Positions 17,268 through 26,451 of a stretch of DNA of 64,000 bases are shown in pieces. Under the pieces are notes generated by a model. It had not been told where the DNA came from and ran no database searches. It worked only from the letters and a program-made list of their open reading frames with translations. Position numbers and translations under genes: made by a program. The DNA is from Pseudomonadota bacterium (GTDB lineage: Bacteria > Pseudomonadota > Gammaproteobacteria > Steroidobacterales > Woeseiaceae). How positions within the stretch are numbered: the stretch's first letter is position 1; each line of letters begins with the position of its first letter. The stretch is taken from contig JADFNS010000015.1 in the NCBI GenBank assembly GCA_022563255.1, positions 1 through 64,000 of the forward strand, in the 5' to 3' direction.

Positions 17268-19847
17268 TCAGGCCGCTTTCCGGAATTCCAGTCGTTCATC
17301 CGCTACCCCCACTTCGATCAGATCGCCGGGCACGAAATGCCCTTGCAAAATTTCCTGCGCCAACGGATTTTCGATCTGCTGCTGAATGGCGCGCCGCAGA
17401 GGTCGCGCACCGTACACCGGGTCAAAACCGGCATCGGCCAGCTTGTCGCGGGCGGCGGCGGATAAGTGAATACGGATATCCCGCTCAGCCAGGCGCTCAC
17501 GCAGGTAGCCCAGCTGAATATCCACAATTATTTTGATATGTTCGCGACCCAGCGGGTGAAACACGACCAGATCGTCGATGCGGTTCACGAACTCCGGGCG
17601 AAAGTGGCTGCCGACGACATCCATGATCGCGTCCTTCATCGCAGCATAGTTGTCCTCGCCGGCCAGCTCCTGAATCAGCTGCGACCCCAGGTTCGACGTC
17701 ATGATGATCACCGAATTGCGGAAATCGACGGTGCGGCCCTGACCGTCCGTCAAACGGCCATCGTCGAGGACCTGCAGCAAAATGTTGAATACGTCGGGGT
17801 GCGCTTTCTCTATCTCGTCGAGCAATATCACCGCATAAGGGCGGCGGCGAACCGCCTCGGTCAGATAACCGCCTTCCTCGTAGCCGACGTAGCCCGGCGG
17901 CGCACCGATCAGTCGCGCGACGGAATGCTTCTCCATGAATTCCGACATATCCAGACGAATCATCGCCTCTTCGGTATCGAACATGAATTCCGCCAGCGCT
18001 TTGCTGAGTTCGGTCTTGCCAACACCCGTGGGACCGAGAAACAGGAACGACCCGATCGGTCGCTTCGGATCCGACAATCCTGCGCGCGAACGACGTATCG
18101 CGTCCGCAACGACCGTCAACGCCTCGTCCTGACCCACGACTCGCTGCCGCATCACGGACTCCATCTGCAGCAGCTTTTCTTTCTCGCCCGCCAGCATCTT
18201 GCTGACCGGGATTCCGGTCCAACTGGAGACGATCTCCGCAACTTCTTCCGCGGTGACATTGTTACGCAACAAGGTGGTCGCAGCCGTATCGGCCTGCAGC
18301 ACCTGCTCCAGTTGTTTCTCCAGCTCAGGAATCCGGCCGTATTGCAGCTCTGACATGCGCGCGAGGTCGTTCGCACGATGCGCCGTCTCAAATTCCAGGC
18401 GCGCGCGCTCTATCTCTTCTTTAATATGTGTCGTGCCCTGCATGGCCGCCTTCTCGGATTTCCAGATCTCGTCGAGATCCGCAAACTTCCTTTCCAGCTC
18501 CTCCAGCTGCGACTCGATGTCAGCCAGCCTTTTTACGGAAGCATCGTCCGACTCTTTTTTCAGCGCCTCACGCTCGATCTTGAGCTGAATGATGCGGCGC
18601 TCCAGCTTATCCATCGCTTCGGGCATCGAATCAATTTCGATGCGTATTCGCGAAGCTGCCTCGTCGATCAGATCGATCGCCTTGTCGGGCAATTGCCGGT
18701 CGCTGATGTAACGCTGCGACAAGGTCGCGGCCGCGACGATGGCCGGGTCCGTAATCTCGACTCCGTGATGCACCTCGTAGCGCTCCTTGAGACCACGCAA
18801 AATCGCGATGGTGTCCTCGACGGTGGGTTCTTCGACGAGCACCTTCTGGAAGCGACGCTCGAGCGCCGCGTCTTTTTCGACGTACTTGCGATATTCGTCC
18901 AGCGTGGTCGCGCCGACGCAATGCAATTCACCGCGCGCGAGCGCAGGCTTGAGCATATTACCGGCGTCCATCGAACCTTCCGCCTTGCCAGCGCCCACCA
19001 TCGTGTGCAATTCATCAATAAAGAGAATGATCTGGCCTTCCTGTTTCGCGATATCACTGAGGAGAGCTTTCAGCCGCTCTTCAAACTCGCCACGAAACTT
19101 GGTGCCTGCAATCAGCGTACCCATATCCAGTGACAAAATTCGTTTGCCGCGCAGACCCTCGGGCACTTCGTTGTTCACGATGCGTTGCGCGAGCCCTTCA
19201 ATAATCGCGGTCTTGCCGACGCCGGGCTCACCAATCAATACCGGATTGTTCTTGGTGCGTCTTTGCAAAATCTGGATCGTGCGGCGGATCTCGTCGTCGC
19301 GGCCGATAATCGGGTCCAGCTTGCCCTGCTCGGCTTGCTCGGTCAGGTCAATCGTGAACTTGTCGAGAGCCTGCCGCATATCCTCTGCATTCGGATCGTT
19401 GACTTGTTGGCCACCGCGCACATCGTCGATCGCTTTCTCGATCGCGCTCCCGACTGCGCCAGCCTTTGCCATGACGTTTTTCAGCGGCGACTTGTCGCTC
19501 ATTGCGGCGAGCACGAATAATTCGCTCGAGATGTACTGATCTCCGCGTTGCTGCGCGAACTTGTCGGTGAGGTTAAACAGCTTCGTGAGCTGTGTACCGA
19601 TGTGCAGCTCACCATCAGTACCCTCAACCGTAGGCAAACGATCGATCGCGTCACCCAACAACGAACGCAGCAGGTTTACGTTGACTCCGGCCTTGGTCAG
19701 GACGCCGCGCACGCTGCCGCCTTGCTGATCCAGCAAAGCAACCAGAACGTGAGCAGGCTCGATGAATTGCTGATCCCGGCCCACAGCCAGCGACTGGGCG
19801 TCAGCCAATGCCAGTTGAAATTTACTTGTCAGTTTGTCCAGACGCAT
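17268..19847 (-). CDS. clpB: ATP-dependent disaggregase ClpB
   Basis: The 859-residue Hsp100 works with DnaK to resolubilise aggregates. Domains in order: Clp N-domain (1-145); AAA-1 with Walker A GEPGVGKT (~205) and [20 protein letters not shown]; the coiled-coil M-domain (~405-525) that distinguishes ClpB from ClpA/C; AAA-2 with [14 protein letters not shown] (~605) and the pore/sensor region [21 protein letters not shown]-terminal D2-small domain ending [12 protein letters not shown]. The start codon immediately follows a long inverted repeat that also contains a heat-shock-like CTTGAAA. A REP element lies just after the stop. Confidence 0.98.
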   Translation of the reverse strand: MRLDKLTSKFQLALADAQSLAVGRDQQFIEPAHVLVALLDQQGGSVRGVLTKAGVNVNLLRSLLGDAIDRLPTVEGTDGELHIGTQLTKLFNLTDKFAQQRGDQYISSELFVLAAMSDKSPLKNVMAKAGAVGSAIEKAIDDVRGGQQVNDPNAEDMRQALDKFTIDLTEQAEQGKLDPIIGRDDEIRRTIQILQRRTKNNPVLIGEPGVGKTAIIEGLAQRIVNNEVPEGLRGKRILSLDMGTLIAGTKFRGEFEERLKALLSDIAKQEGQIILFIDELHTMVGAGKAEGSMDAGNMLKPALARGELHCVGATTLDEYRKYVEKDAALERRFQKVLVEEPTVEDTIAILRGLKERYEVHHGVEITDPAIVAAATLSQRYISDRQLPDKAIDLIDEAASRIRIEIDSMPEAMDKLERRIIQLKIEREALKKESDDASVKRLADIESQLEELERKFADLDEIWKSEKAAMQGTTHIKEEIERARLEFETAHRANDLARMSELQYGRIPELEKQLEQVLQADTAATTLLRNNVTAEEVAEIVSSWTGIPVSKMLAGEKEKLLQMESVMRQRVVGQDEALTVVADAIRRSRAGLSDPKRPIGSFLFLGPTGVGKTELSKALAEFMFDTEEAMIRLDMSEFMEKHSVARLIGAPPGYVGYEEGGYLTEAVRRRPYAVILLDEIEKAHPDVFNILLQVLDDGRLTDGQGRTVDFRNSVIIMTSNLGSQLIQELAGEDNYAAMKDAIMDVVGSHFRPEFVNRIDDLVVFHPLGREHIKIIVDIQLGYLRERLAERDIRIHLSAAARDKLADAGFDPVYGARPLRRAIQQQIENPLAQEILQGHFVPGDLIEVGVADERLEFRKAA

Positions 19848-19920
19848 TTGAAAATCCGCGCCGCACAGCGGCGATCCCTGTAATTAGCACTAAGGATTGC
19901 GGCGCAGACCGGATTTTCAA
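19848..19920 (-). promoter_or_regulatory. clpB leader: long inverted repeat covering the Shine-Dalgarno, with an overlapping CTTGAAA
   Basis: Read on the minus strand, the outer arms TTGAAAATCC and GGATTTTCAA (10 bp) and the inner arms GCGCCGCA and TGCGGCGC (8 bp) are perfectly complementary. They are separated by a 5-nt bulge on the 5' side and enclose a 32-nt loop. The 3' arm ends directly before the clpB ATG, and its GGA, seven bases from the ATG, is the only Shine-Dalgarno visible. If transcribed whole, the hairpin would mask the ribosome site, as an RNA thermometer does. Alternatively, CTTGAAA at the 5' end is a perfect heat-shock sigma-32 -35 box (with a weaker CGCAATCC 13 bp on as -10). 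In that case the transcript would begin inside the repeat and the long hairpin could not form. Confidence 0.6.
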
Positions 19921-20111
19921 GGCGGGATCACGGCTGTACGCCCGATCGCGCATGTATGCGCGTATGGGTGCGAGGCGCGCATGGCGCGCTCATACCGCAC
20001 AAGCCGGCGAGCGAGATACTGTGTACAGGAAATAAAGCGCAGCGCACGTCGGCCCCGCCGGCGGTGCGAGCCATTCCAGTACGCAGTATGTCGGTGGACG
20101 TCCCTGTGCGA
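19921..20111. repeat. GC-rich region with degenerate REP-like palindromes, no gene
   Basis: Part of the 328-bp stretch between clpB and pgeF. It contains a degenerate REP read on the minus strand (GAGCGCGCCATGCGCGCC, about 19972-19992) and other short palindromes (GCGCATGTATGCGC around 19949-19962). Open frames here are low-complexity and overlap on all strands. I see no coding region. Confidence 0.4.
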
Positions 20112-20179
20112 ATAGGAGCGCCGTCGTGATCGCGAGTGCATGCCCGGTTGGATGCATCGCGCGCAAGGCGCGCTCCTAC
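20112..20179. repeat. Head-to-head pair of REP elements
   Basis: One copy reads on the minus strand from 20179 (GTAGGAGCGCGCC, TT, GCGCGCGA). The other reads on the plus strand from 20112 (ATAGGAGCGCCGTCGTGATC). The two terminal segments TAGGAGCGC are inverted relative to each other over 68 bp, forming a BIME-like doublet. The TAG at 20176-20178 is also the pgeF stop codon. Confidence 0.6.
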
Positions 20180-20832
20180 AAGCGTGCTATGAAGCTCACC
20201 ATGCGACCGCAGCCCGGGTTACGGCGGTAGGAGAAAAAGCGTTCTTTATCAAGGTAAGTACAAAAACCACCACCGAAAATAGACTTCACGCCGGCCGCTT
20301 CAAGTCTCTGCCGGGCCAGGGCAACCAGGTCGGCCTGCCACCGCCCCCTGTCGTTGATTTTGAAGCAGGATGTCGCGGCGGAATCGTGCATCACGAAGGC
20401 ATCCCGTACCTCCTCTCCTACCTCGAAAGATTGCTGCGAAATCGCCGGGCCGAGCCAAACCAGCAGATCGACCGGATCTGCAGCGATTTTCGCGATTGTG
20501 CTTTCGATGATTCCAGCAGCCAGGCCCCGCCATCCCGCGTGCGCAGCGCCGATATGAGCACCATCTGCAGAGCACAGCAGCACCGGCAGGCAATCGGCCG
20601 TCTTCACGACGCAAACATCGCCCGGGGTCTGGCTTACGGACGCGTCGGCATCCGGCGGAATATCGAAGCGCGCCGCCGCAACAGCCACGTTGCCATGAAC
20701 CTGATGCAGCCAGCACGGCTCTCCGGGCAACGATACATTGGCGATGTCGCCCGTGCGCAGCGTCGTACCTGCGACAATGTTCGCGGGCGCCGGCCAGTCG
20801 GGCGCCAGGTACTTATCGGGCGCTTGCGTCAT
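20176..20832 (-). CDS. pgeF: Peptidoglycan editing factor / multicopper polyphenol-oxidase-like PgeF (YfiH)
   Basis: The 218-residue DUF152 protein shows the family's metal-binding residues: HQVHGNVAV (about 43-51), TADCLPVLLCS (~78-88) and GAAHAGWRGLAAG (~95-107). Family members remove peptidoglycan precursors wrongly carrying serine in place of L-alanine; laccase and purine-nucleoside activities have also been reported. It overlaps the end of rluD by 20 bp and is presumably translated from the same mRNA; rluD-yfiH-clpB is a widely conserved order. Its TAG stop lies inside the GTAG head of a REP. Confidence 0.92.
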   Translation of the reverse strand: MTQAPDKYLAPDWPAPANIVAGTTLRTGDIANVSLPGEPCWLHQVHGNVAVAAARFDIPPDADASVSQTPGDVCVVKTADCLPVLLCSADGAHIGAAHAGWRGLAAGIIESTIAKIAADPVDLLVWLGPAISQQSFEVGEEVRDAFVMHDSAATSCFKINDRGRWQADLVALARQRLEAAGVKSIFGGGFCTYLDKERFFSYRRNPGCGRMVSFIARL

Positions 20833-21766
20833 TGCGCATCACTTCGATTAACTTCTGAAAATCGCCTGGCGGCGCGACTTCCAGTTCCAGCAATGCACCC
20901 GATGCCGGGTGTTTGAACGCCAGCCGTGTCGCATGCAACGCCTGCCGTTTGAAATGGCGCAATGTCTGAATCAACTCCTCCGATGCGCCTTTGGGCAGCG
21001 CCAGCCTGCCGCCGTACATCTGATCGCCCACCAATGCGTGCCGGCGATGAGCAAAATGCACACGAATCTGGTGCGTGCGCCCGGTTTCGAGCCTCACGCC
21101 GACATAGCTGTGAGCAGCGAACCGTTCTTTGAGCGTGTAATGAGTCACCGCCGGCTTGCCCTTCTGCAGCACACTCATGCGCTTGCGATCGACGGGATGC
21201 CGGGCAATCGGCTCTCTTACCGTTCCGCCGCCGGTCAAAACACCGTTGCAGACCGCCAGATAATTGCGTGAGATATCCCTGTCGGCCAGCTGCCGCACGA
21301 GAGCGGTATGGGCCGTCAATGTTTTACCAACAAGCAGCAATCCGCTGGTGTCTTTGTCCAGCCGATGCACAATTCCCGCGCGCGGAATCTCGTTCAGCGC
21401 GGGCACATGATGCAACAAGCCGTTCATCAACGTACCCGCCGGATTGCCCGCCCCAGGGTGCACGACCAGACCCGCCGGTTTATTGACGACGATGAGCTCG
21501 TCGTCCTCATGAACAATGTCGAGGGCCATGGGCTCCGGCGCAGCCGTCACGCTGACCTCCGGCTGCGGTTGAAAAGTGACCGTTTCCCCGCCGGAAACCG
21601 CGTCGCGCGGACGCTGCGGCCCGCCGCTCACGGTGATGAATCCGGCCAGCAGCCATTCTTTCAGACGGCTCCTGGAATAGTCCGGAAACATCCGCGCCAG
21701 CGCCTGGTCCAAACGCAGACCGGCGAGTTCTTCGGGAACCGTCAATATTTGTTTTTCGGTGCTCAT
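20813..21766 (-). CDS. rluD: 23S rRNA pseudouridine synthase RluD
   Basis: From the ATG at 21766 the product is 317 residues. An N-terminal S4 domain (LDQALARMFPDYSRSRLKEWL) precedes the catalytic domain with GIVHRLDKDTSGLLLVGKT, where the Asp in HRLDKDTSG is the nucleophile. ETGRTHQIRVHFAHRRHALVGDQMYGG lies further on. RluD modifies helix 69 positions 1911, 1915 and 1917. The frame stays open far upstream, but that part overlaps bamD on the other strand and is not conserved protein, so the later ATG is chosen. Divergent from bamD, with 81 bp between the start codons. Confidence 0.95.
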   Translation of the reverse strand: MSTEKQILTVPEELAGLRLDQALARMFPDYSRSRLKEWLLAGFITVSGGPQRPRDAVSGGETVTFQPQPEVSVTAAPEPMALDIVHEDDELIVVNKPAGLVVHPGAGNPAGTLMNGLLHHVPALNEIPRAGIVHRLDKDTSGLLLVGKTLTAHTALVRQLADRDISRNYLAVCNGVLTGGGTVREPIARHPVDRKRMSVLQKGKPAVTHYTLKERFAAHSYVGVRLETGRTHQIRVHFAHRRHALVGDQMYGGRLALPKGASEELIQTLRHFKRQALHATRLAFKHPASGALLELEVAPPGDFQKLIEVMRNDASAR

Positions 21767-21847
21767 GGATGGATCCAAGTTTACGGTATACTCGCCGACC
21801 TTGAACGGTCGGGCCGACATGGCCTGCAACCTGACAAAGACGAAAAT

Positions 21848-22621
21848 ATGCAATTTAACCCAATATTCAAGGCCCGTGCACCACGACAATTTCGCCTGCT
21901 CCTGATTCTGGCGCTGGGCGGCATGCTCGTTTCCTGTGCGGGCAACGACGAAGTTCAAACCGAAGTGCAGAACATTACCGAAGCCTTCGAAACGGCCCGC
22001 ACGGCTATATCGCACAAGAACTTCAGTCGCGGCATTCGGATTTTCGAAGCGATTCAGGCACGTTATCCTTTCAGCGAGCTGTCCCGACAGATTCAGCTGG
22101 AACTCATGTACGCCTATTACAAGAGTGGCAAGCGCGAGGAGGCGATTGAGATTGCGGACACGTTCATGCGGGAGAATCCGATTCATGCACGCGTCGACTA
22201 TGCCCTGTATATCAAAGGCCTGGCCTATTACGACGACGACCCGGGCTTTCTGGAGCGCTGGTTCAGGAAGGACATTTCCAAGCGTCCGCCCAAAGACGTT
22301 TCGCTCACCTATGCAACATTCCGGCGCCTTGTGGAACGTTACCCGGAAAGCGCCTACGCGGCAGATGCCGAACAACGCATGATCGCCATCAAGAATCGCA
22401 TTGCAGATTACGAAAATTACGTTGCCGACTATTATCTGCGCCGCGGCGCCTACGTCGCGGCCTTGAATCGCGCCAAAAACGCGCTTGAGGAATACAATGG
22501 CGCTGCCGGAAATGCACTCTCGCTCAAGATCATGGCGGAGGCCTATGACAACCTCGGCATGACGGACCTGGCTGCCGATGCGCGCAAAGTTCTGAACCTG
22601 AATTTTCCGAACGAAGGTTAG
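21848..22621 (+). CDS. bamD: Outer membrane assembly lipoprotein BamD
   Basis: From ATG 21848 the product is 257 residues. A lipoprotein signal peptide has lipobox LVSC (LLILALGGMLVSCAGND), followed by five TPR-like repeats (for example AFETARTAISHKNFSRGIRIFEAIQARYP broken over residues 42-70, YAYYKSGKREEAIEIADTF). BamD is the essential lipoprotein of the BAM complex that inserts beta-barrel proteins in the outer membrane. Placement opposite rluD is standard for gammaproteobacteria. Its stop is 12 bp from the convergent nadE stop. Confidence 0.95.
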   Translation: MQFNPIFKARAPRQFRLLLILALGGMLVSCAGNDEVQTEVQNITEAFETARTAISHKNFSRGIRIFEAIQARYPFSELSRQIQLELMYAYYKSGKREEAIEIADTFMRENPIHARVDYALYIKGLAYYDDDPGFLERWFRKDISKRPPKDVSLTYATFRRLVERYPESAYAADAEQRMIAIKNRIADYENYVADYYLRRGAYVAALNRAKNALEEYNGAAGNALSLKIMAEAYDNLGMTDLAADARKVLNLNFPNEG

Positions 22622-22633
22622 CTGGCTGGAGTG

Positions 22634-24265
22634 CTAGCGCGGGAACTGGTATCCCGAAGTAATCGGATAGCGCCAGTCGCGTCCGAACGCACGAGCGCTG
22701 ATTTTCACTCCTGGCGGCGCCTGACGGCGTTTGTATTCATTGCGTTTGACCATCTCCAGTATGTCGATAACCGTGTCGCGATCGAATCCACGTGCGGTGA
22801 TTTCGGCCACGGACAGGTCCTCCTCGATAAAGGCTTCGAGAATCGGGTCAAGAATGTCGTAATCGGGCAGCGAATCGCTGTCCTTTTGTTCAGGCCTGAG
22901 CTCGGCAGACGGCGCACGCTCAATAACCCGCTCGGGGATCGCGTCGCCCAGTTTGTTGCGATACCGGGAAAGCTTGTACACCAATGTTTTCGTGCAGTCC
23001 TTGATCGGCGCAAAACCGCCCGCCATGTCGCCATACAAGGTCGCGTAGCCGACCGCCATCTCGCTCTTGTTGCCGGTCGTGAGCAGCATCCGACCGGTTT
23101 TGTTCGAGATCGCCATGAGCAGCAGGCCACGACAGCGCGCCTGAATGTTTTCTTCGGTTGCGTCTGGCTCGCTCTCACCCAGCACCGGCTTGAGCAGTGC
23201 TACGGTCGCTTCATACATGGACCCGATTGGAATGACGTCGTAACGAAATCCCAAGGTTGCCGCCTGCTCCGCAGCATCTTCCTGGCTCATATCCGAGGTA
23301 TACCGAAATGGCATCATGACAGCCCGCACGCGGTCCGCGCCGATCGCGTCGCAGGCAATGGTCGCGACCAGCGCTGAATCGATGCCCCCCGAAAGTCCGA
23401 CGATGATGCCGGAAAAATCGTGTTTGTTGATGTAGTCGCGCGTACCGGTGACCAAAGCCGTGTAAACGCTGCTCTCAAAATCCAGTACGGCCGTGCATTC
23501 GGCCACCTCGGGAACGACACCCGATTCCGTGCCGCGCAACACGATCACGTGCAGGCCTTCAGCGAACGCCGGCGCACGAAAACACACCTCGCCGTTCGCA
23601 TCCATTACGAACGATCCGCCGTCGAAGACGAGTTCATCCTGCCCACCCACCATGTTCAGGTAGACGATAGGAATCTGCACCTCGGACACTCGCCGGCGGG
23701 TTTCATCTTCACGCCGTGACTGACTCGTCGTTTCGTACGGTGAACCGTTGATCGCGATGATGCATTCGGCGCCCGCAGTTCGGCTGGATGCGATCGGGTC
23801 CGAACTCCAGATGTCCTCGCAAATATTCAGTCCGATGCAAATTCCATTGAGAGTGAATACGGACGGCTCTTTACCGCTCGTAAAGTAGCGCTCCTCGTCG
23901 AACACGCTGTAGTTCGGCAGCCGTCGCTTGCGATAGTGCGCCAGCGCCTTGCCGTTTTGATACACGGCGCATGCATTGAATGTGTTTTTGTCGTCGTATT
24001 CGGGAAAGCCCACCAGGACCGCAATGCCCGAGATCTCGTCGCGAATTTCCCTGACCGCTTTTTCGACGCCGTGTCTGAGACCGGCGTGCAATAACAGGTC
24101 TTCGGGCGGGTAGCCGCAAACGCTGAGTTCAGGAAACACGACCAGGTCCGCCCCCAACTCGTCTCGGGCACGGTTCGCGTACGCAATTATTTTTTCTGTG
24201 TTGCCAGCGACATCGCCAACCGCAAGATCAACCTGTGCCAGCGCGATTTTAACGTTGTGATCCAT
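22634..24265 (-). CDS. nadE: Glutamine-dependent NAD+ synthetase
   Basis: The 543-residue two-domain enzyme amidates deamido-NAD. The N-terminal nitrilase-like glutaminase (1-~260) shows the Glu-Lys-Cys triad in VFPELSVCGYPPEDLL, YRKRRLPNYSVFDEERYF and GLNICEDIW. The C-terminal synthetase domain has the PP-loop GLSGGIDSALVATIACDAIG and, near the end, KRNEYKRRQAPPGVKIS. Preceded by GGAGCAGACC, 21 bp after sucD on the same strand, so it probably shares the sucCD transcript. Convergent with bamD. Confidence 0.96.
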   Translation of the reverse strand: MDHNVKIALAQVDLAVGDVAGNTEKIIAYANRARDELGADLVVFPELSVCGYPPEDLLLHAGLRHGVEKAVREIRDEISGIAVLVGFPEYDDKNTFNACAVYQNGKALAHYRKRRLPNYSVFDEERYFTSGKEPSVFTLNGICIGLNICEDIWSSDPIASSRTAGAECIIAINGSPYETTSQSRREDETRRRVSEVQIPIVYLNMVGGQDELVFDGGSFVMDANGEVCFRAPAFAEGLHVIVLRGTESGVVPEVAECTAVLDFESSVYTALVTGTRDYINKHDFSGIIVGLSGGIDSALVATIACDAIGADRVRAVMMPFRYTSDMSQEDAAEQAATLGFRYDVIPIGSMYEATVALLKPVLGESEPDATEENIQARCRGLLLMAISNKTGRMLLTTGNKSEMAVGYATLYGDMAGGFAPIKDCTKTLVYKLSRYRNKLGDAIPERVIERAPSAELRPEQKDSDSLPDYDILDPILEAFIEEDLSVAEITARGFDRDTVIDILEMVKRNEYKRRQAPPGVKISARAFGRDWRYPITSGYQFPR

Positions 24266-24286
24266 GGTCTGCTCCGGTCCTGATGA

Positions 24287-25162
24287 TCAGCGCGCGTCGA
24301 GGACTTCCTGCATCGAAGAACCCAGCTCCGCCGGAGAACGCACAGTCGCCACTCCGGCAGCGTCCAGCGCCCGGAACTTGTCCTCGGCCGTACCCTTGCC
24401 GCCCGCTATGATTGCACCCGCATGACCCATGCGTTTGCCAGGCGGCGCCGTCACCCCTGCAATATAGGCGACAACCGGCTTTGTGACGTTACTTTTTATG
24501 AACTGGGCTGCCGCTTCTTCATCGGTACCGCCAATTTCACCAACCATGATAATGCCGTCAGTGTCCGGATCCGCCTCGAACAGCTCCAGACATTCAATAA
24601 AGCCGATGCCACGCACCGGATCGCCGCCGATGCCAATGCACGTGCTCTGACCCAGACCATTGGTCGTGGTTTGATAAACGGCCTCGTAGGTCAAAGTCCC
24701 GGAGCGGGAAACGACGCCGATGCGGCCTTGCTGATGGATGAAACCCGGCATAATGCCTATTTTGCACTCTCCGGGCGTAATGATGCCCGGGCAATTCGGG
24801 CCGATCAAACGACAGTGATTGTCTCGCAACGCGGACTTTACCTTGACCATGTCATTGACCGGAATGCCTTCGGTGATGCACACAATCAGTTCGATGCCGG
24901 CATCGGCAGCTTCAAGAATCGCGTCCGCCGCGAACGGTGGCGGAACGTAGATCATGCTGACGTCTGCCCCGGTTGCATCCGCGGCGTCGCGAACCGTATT
25001 GTAAACGGGTACGCCCAGATGCTCCTGACCGCCGCGTCCGGGCGTGACGCCGGCGACGACCTGAGTGCCATATTCCATGCACTGTTCGGTGTGGAAGGAG
25101 CCTTGATTGCCAGTGATGCCCTGGCAGACGATCTTGCTGTTTTTGTTGACCAGAATACTCAT
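24287..25162 (-). CDS. sucD: Succinyl-CoA synthetase alpha subunit
   Basis: The 291-residue product has an N-terminal CoA-binding Rossmann domain ([35 protein letters not shown]), an ITEGIP segment, and the catalytic His in GHAGAII near residue 247. With SucC it converts succinyl-CoA to succinate with substrate-level phosphorylation in the TCA cycle. 12 bp downstream of sucC. Confidence 0.97.
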   Translation of the reverse strand: MSILVNKNSKIVCQGITGNQGSFHTEQCMEYGTQVVAGVTPGRGGQEHLGVPVYNTVRDAADATGADVSMIYVPPPFAADAILEAADAGIELIVCITEGIPVNDMVKVKSALRDNHCRLIGPNCPGIITPGECKIGIMPGFIHQQGRIGVVSRSGTLTYEAVYQTTTNGLGQSTCIGIGGDPVRGIGFIECLELFEADPDTDGIIMVGEIGGTDEEAAAQFIKSNVTKPVVAYIAGVTAPPGKRMGHAGAIIAGGKGTAEDKFRALDAAGVATVRSPAELGSSMQEVLDAR

Positions 25163-25174
25163 GTAAACGTCTCG

Positions 25175-26335
25175 TCAGGCTGCCGAAGCAACGACTTTTT
25201 TTGCCGCGCTCGTGAGATCGTCAGCTGCGATGATATCGAGTCCGCTGTTCGTCAAGAGCTCACGCCCCTTGATCGCGTTCGTGCCCTCGAGCCGAACGAC
25301 GACCGGCACCCTGACGCCGACCTCTTTCACCGCGCTGATAATGCCCTGAGCGATCAAGTCGCAGCGAACGATGCCCCCGAAGATATTCACGAGGATCGCC
25401 GCGACATTCTTGTTCGAGAGGATCAGCTTGAACGCCTCGGCGACACGCTCTGCGGTCGCGCCACCGCCCACGTCGAGGAAGTTTGCCGGCTCGCCACCGT
25501 GCAGCTTGATCAAATCCATCGTCGCCATCGCAAGGCCGGCGCCATTGACCATGCAGGCGATATTGCCTTCGAGTGACACATAGCTCAGATCGTGTTCTGC
25601 CGCCTCGCGCTCGGCTGCGTCTTCCTGCGACGGATCACGTAGCTCGGCAATCTTCGGTTGGCGAAACAAAGCGCTGCCGTCGATGTTGATCTTGCCGTCG
25701 AGTGCGATAACGTCACCGGCCTTGTTCGTGATCAGCGGATTGATTTCGATAAGGCTCGCGTCGACGTCAAGATACAGTTGGTACAATTTCTTGACGAGAT
25801 CGCCGAACTGGCGCATTTGCTGTTTTTCGAGTCCCAGCCCAAACGCCAGTTGCCGTACCTGATAATCCTGCAGACCGGCATCCGGAGCCACGGCAATCGA
25901 GAATATTTTCTCCGGCGTTTCCACGGCGACCTTTTCGATATCCATGCCGCCGGCCGCGGAGGCAATAATCGATATCCGGCCAAACTCGCGATCGACCAGC
26001 ATGCTTAGATACAGCTCGCGATCGATGTCGGATCCCTCCTCGACATAGACGATATTGACGGGCAGACCTTCCGGCCCGGACTGGTGTGTCACCAGCCGGA
26101 TTCCCAGCATTCCATCCGCATACTCGCGGACCTCGTCCAGCGTTCTTGCGAGCTTCACACCGCCCGCCTTGCCGCGGCCACCCGCGTGTACCTGCGCCTT
26201 GACAACCCAGAGTTTGCCACCCAATTCCTCGGCCGCCTCGACCGCTGCAGCGGCCGTGTCAGCGGGAATGCCACGCGGCACCGCAATACCGTAGTCGGCA
26301 AACAATCGCTTCGATTGATATTCGTGAAGATTCAT
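25175..26335 (-). CDS. sucC: Succinyl-CoA synthetase beta subunit
   Basis: The 386-residue ATP-grasp subunit begins [33 protein letters not shown] binds nucleotide, IEINPLI supplies the metal ligands, and a C-terminal ligase-CoA domain has [18 protein letters not shown]. It pairs with SucD. First gene of the sucC-sucD-nadE unit and divergent from pilS. The usual sucAB-lpd genes are not in the window. Confidence 0.97.
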   Translation of the reverse strand: MNLHEYQSKRLFADYGIAVPRGIPADTAAAAVEAAEELGGKLWVVKAQVHAGGRGKAGGVKLARTLDEVREYADGMLGIRLVTHQSGPEGLPVNIVYVEEGSDIDRELYLSMLVDREFGRISIIASAAGGMDIEKVAVETPEKIFSIAVAPDAGLQDYQVRQLAFGLGLEKQQMRQFGDLVKKLYQLYLDVDASLIEINPLITNKAGDVIALDGKINIDGSALFRQPKIAELRDPSQEDAAEREAAEHDLSYVSLEGNIACMVNGAGLAMATMDLIKLHGGEPANFLDVGGGATAERVAEAFKLILSNKNVAAILVNIFGGIVRCDLIAQGIISAVKEVGVRVPVVVRLEGTNAIKGRELLTNSGLDIIAADDLTSAAKKVVASAA

Positions 26336-26404
26336 CCGTTGGCTTATCTTTAAGTTCTGGCAAGAAGGAAGGTTTCGCGTTTACTGCGAAAAAGACGGCG
26401 TATT

Positions 26405-26434
26405 TTGTCGGTTTGCGCCACCCTTGTCTATATT
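26405..26434 (+). promoter_or_regulatory. Possible sigma-70 promoter of pilS
   Basis: TTGTCG (26405-26410), 18-bp spacer, TATATT (26429-26434), ending 17 bp before the pilS ATG. That would leave a very short leader. Weak support, offered because the 116-bp sucC-pilS gap must hold divergent promoters. Confidence 0.3.
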
Positions 26435-26451
26435 CAGTTTACAATTCGCGC

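Noticed and set aside
21781-21792. TATACT as bamD promoter -10
   Set aside because: No acceptable -35 at 16-18 bp; not listed as a feature.
20813-22375. A 520-codon frame making RluD look like a longer fusion protein
   Set aside because: The extra N-terminal part is the antisense of bamD and has no family features; RluD homologues begin at the ATG at 21766.
24422-25576. A 384-codon frame opposite sucC/sucD
   Set aside because: It spans two genuine genes antisense, rich in Arg/His/Asp with no domain; a shadow frame.
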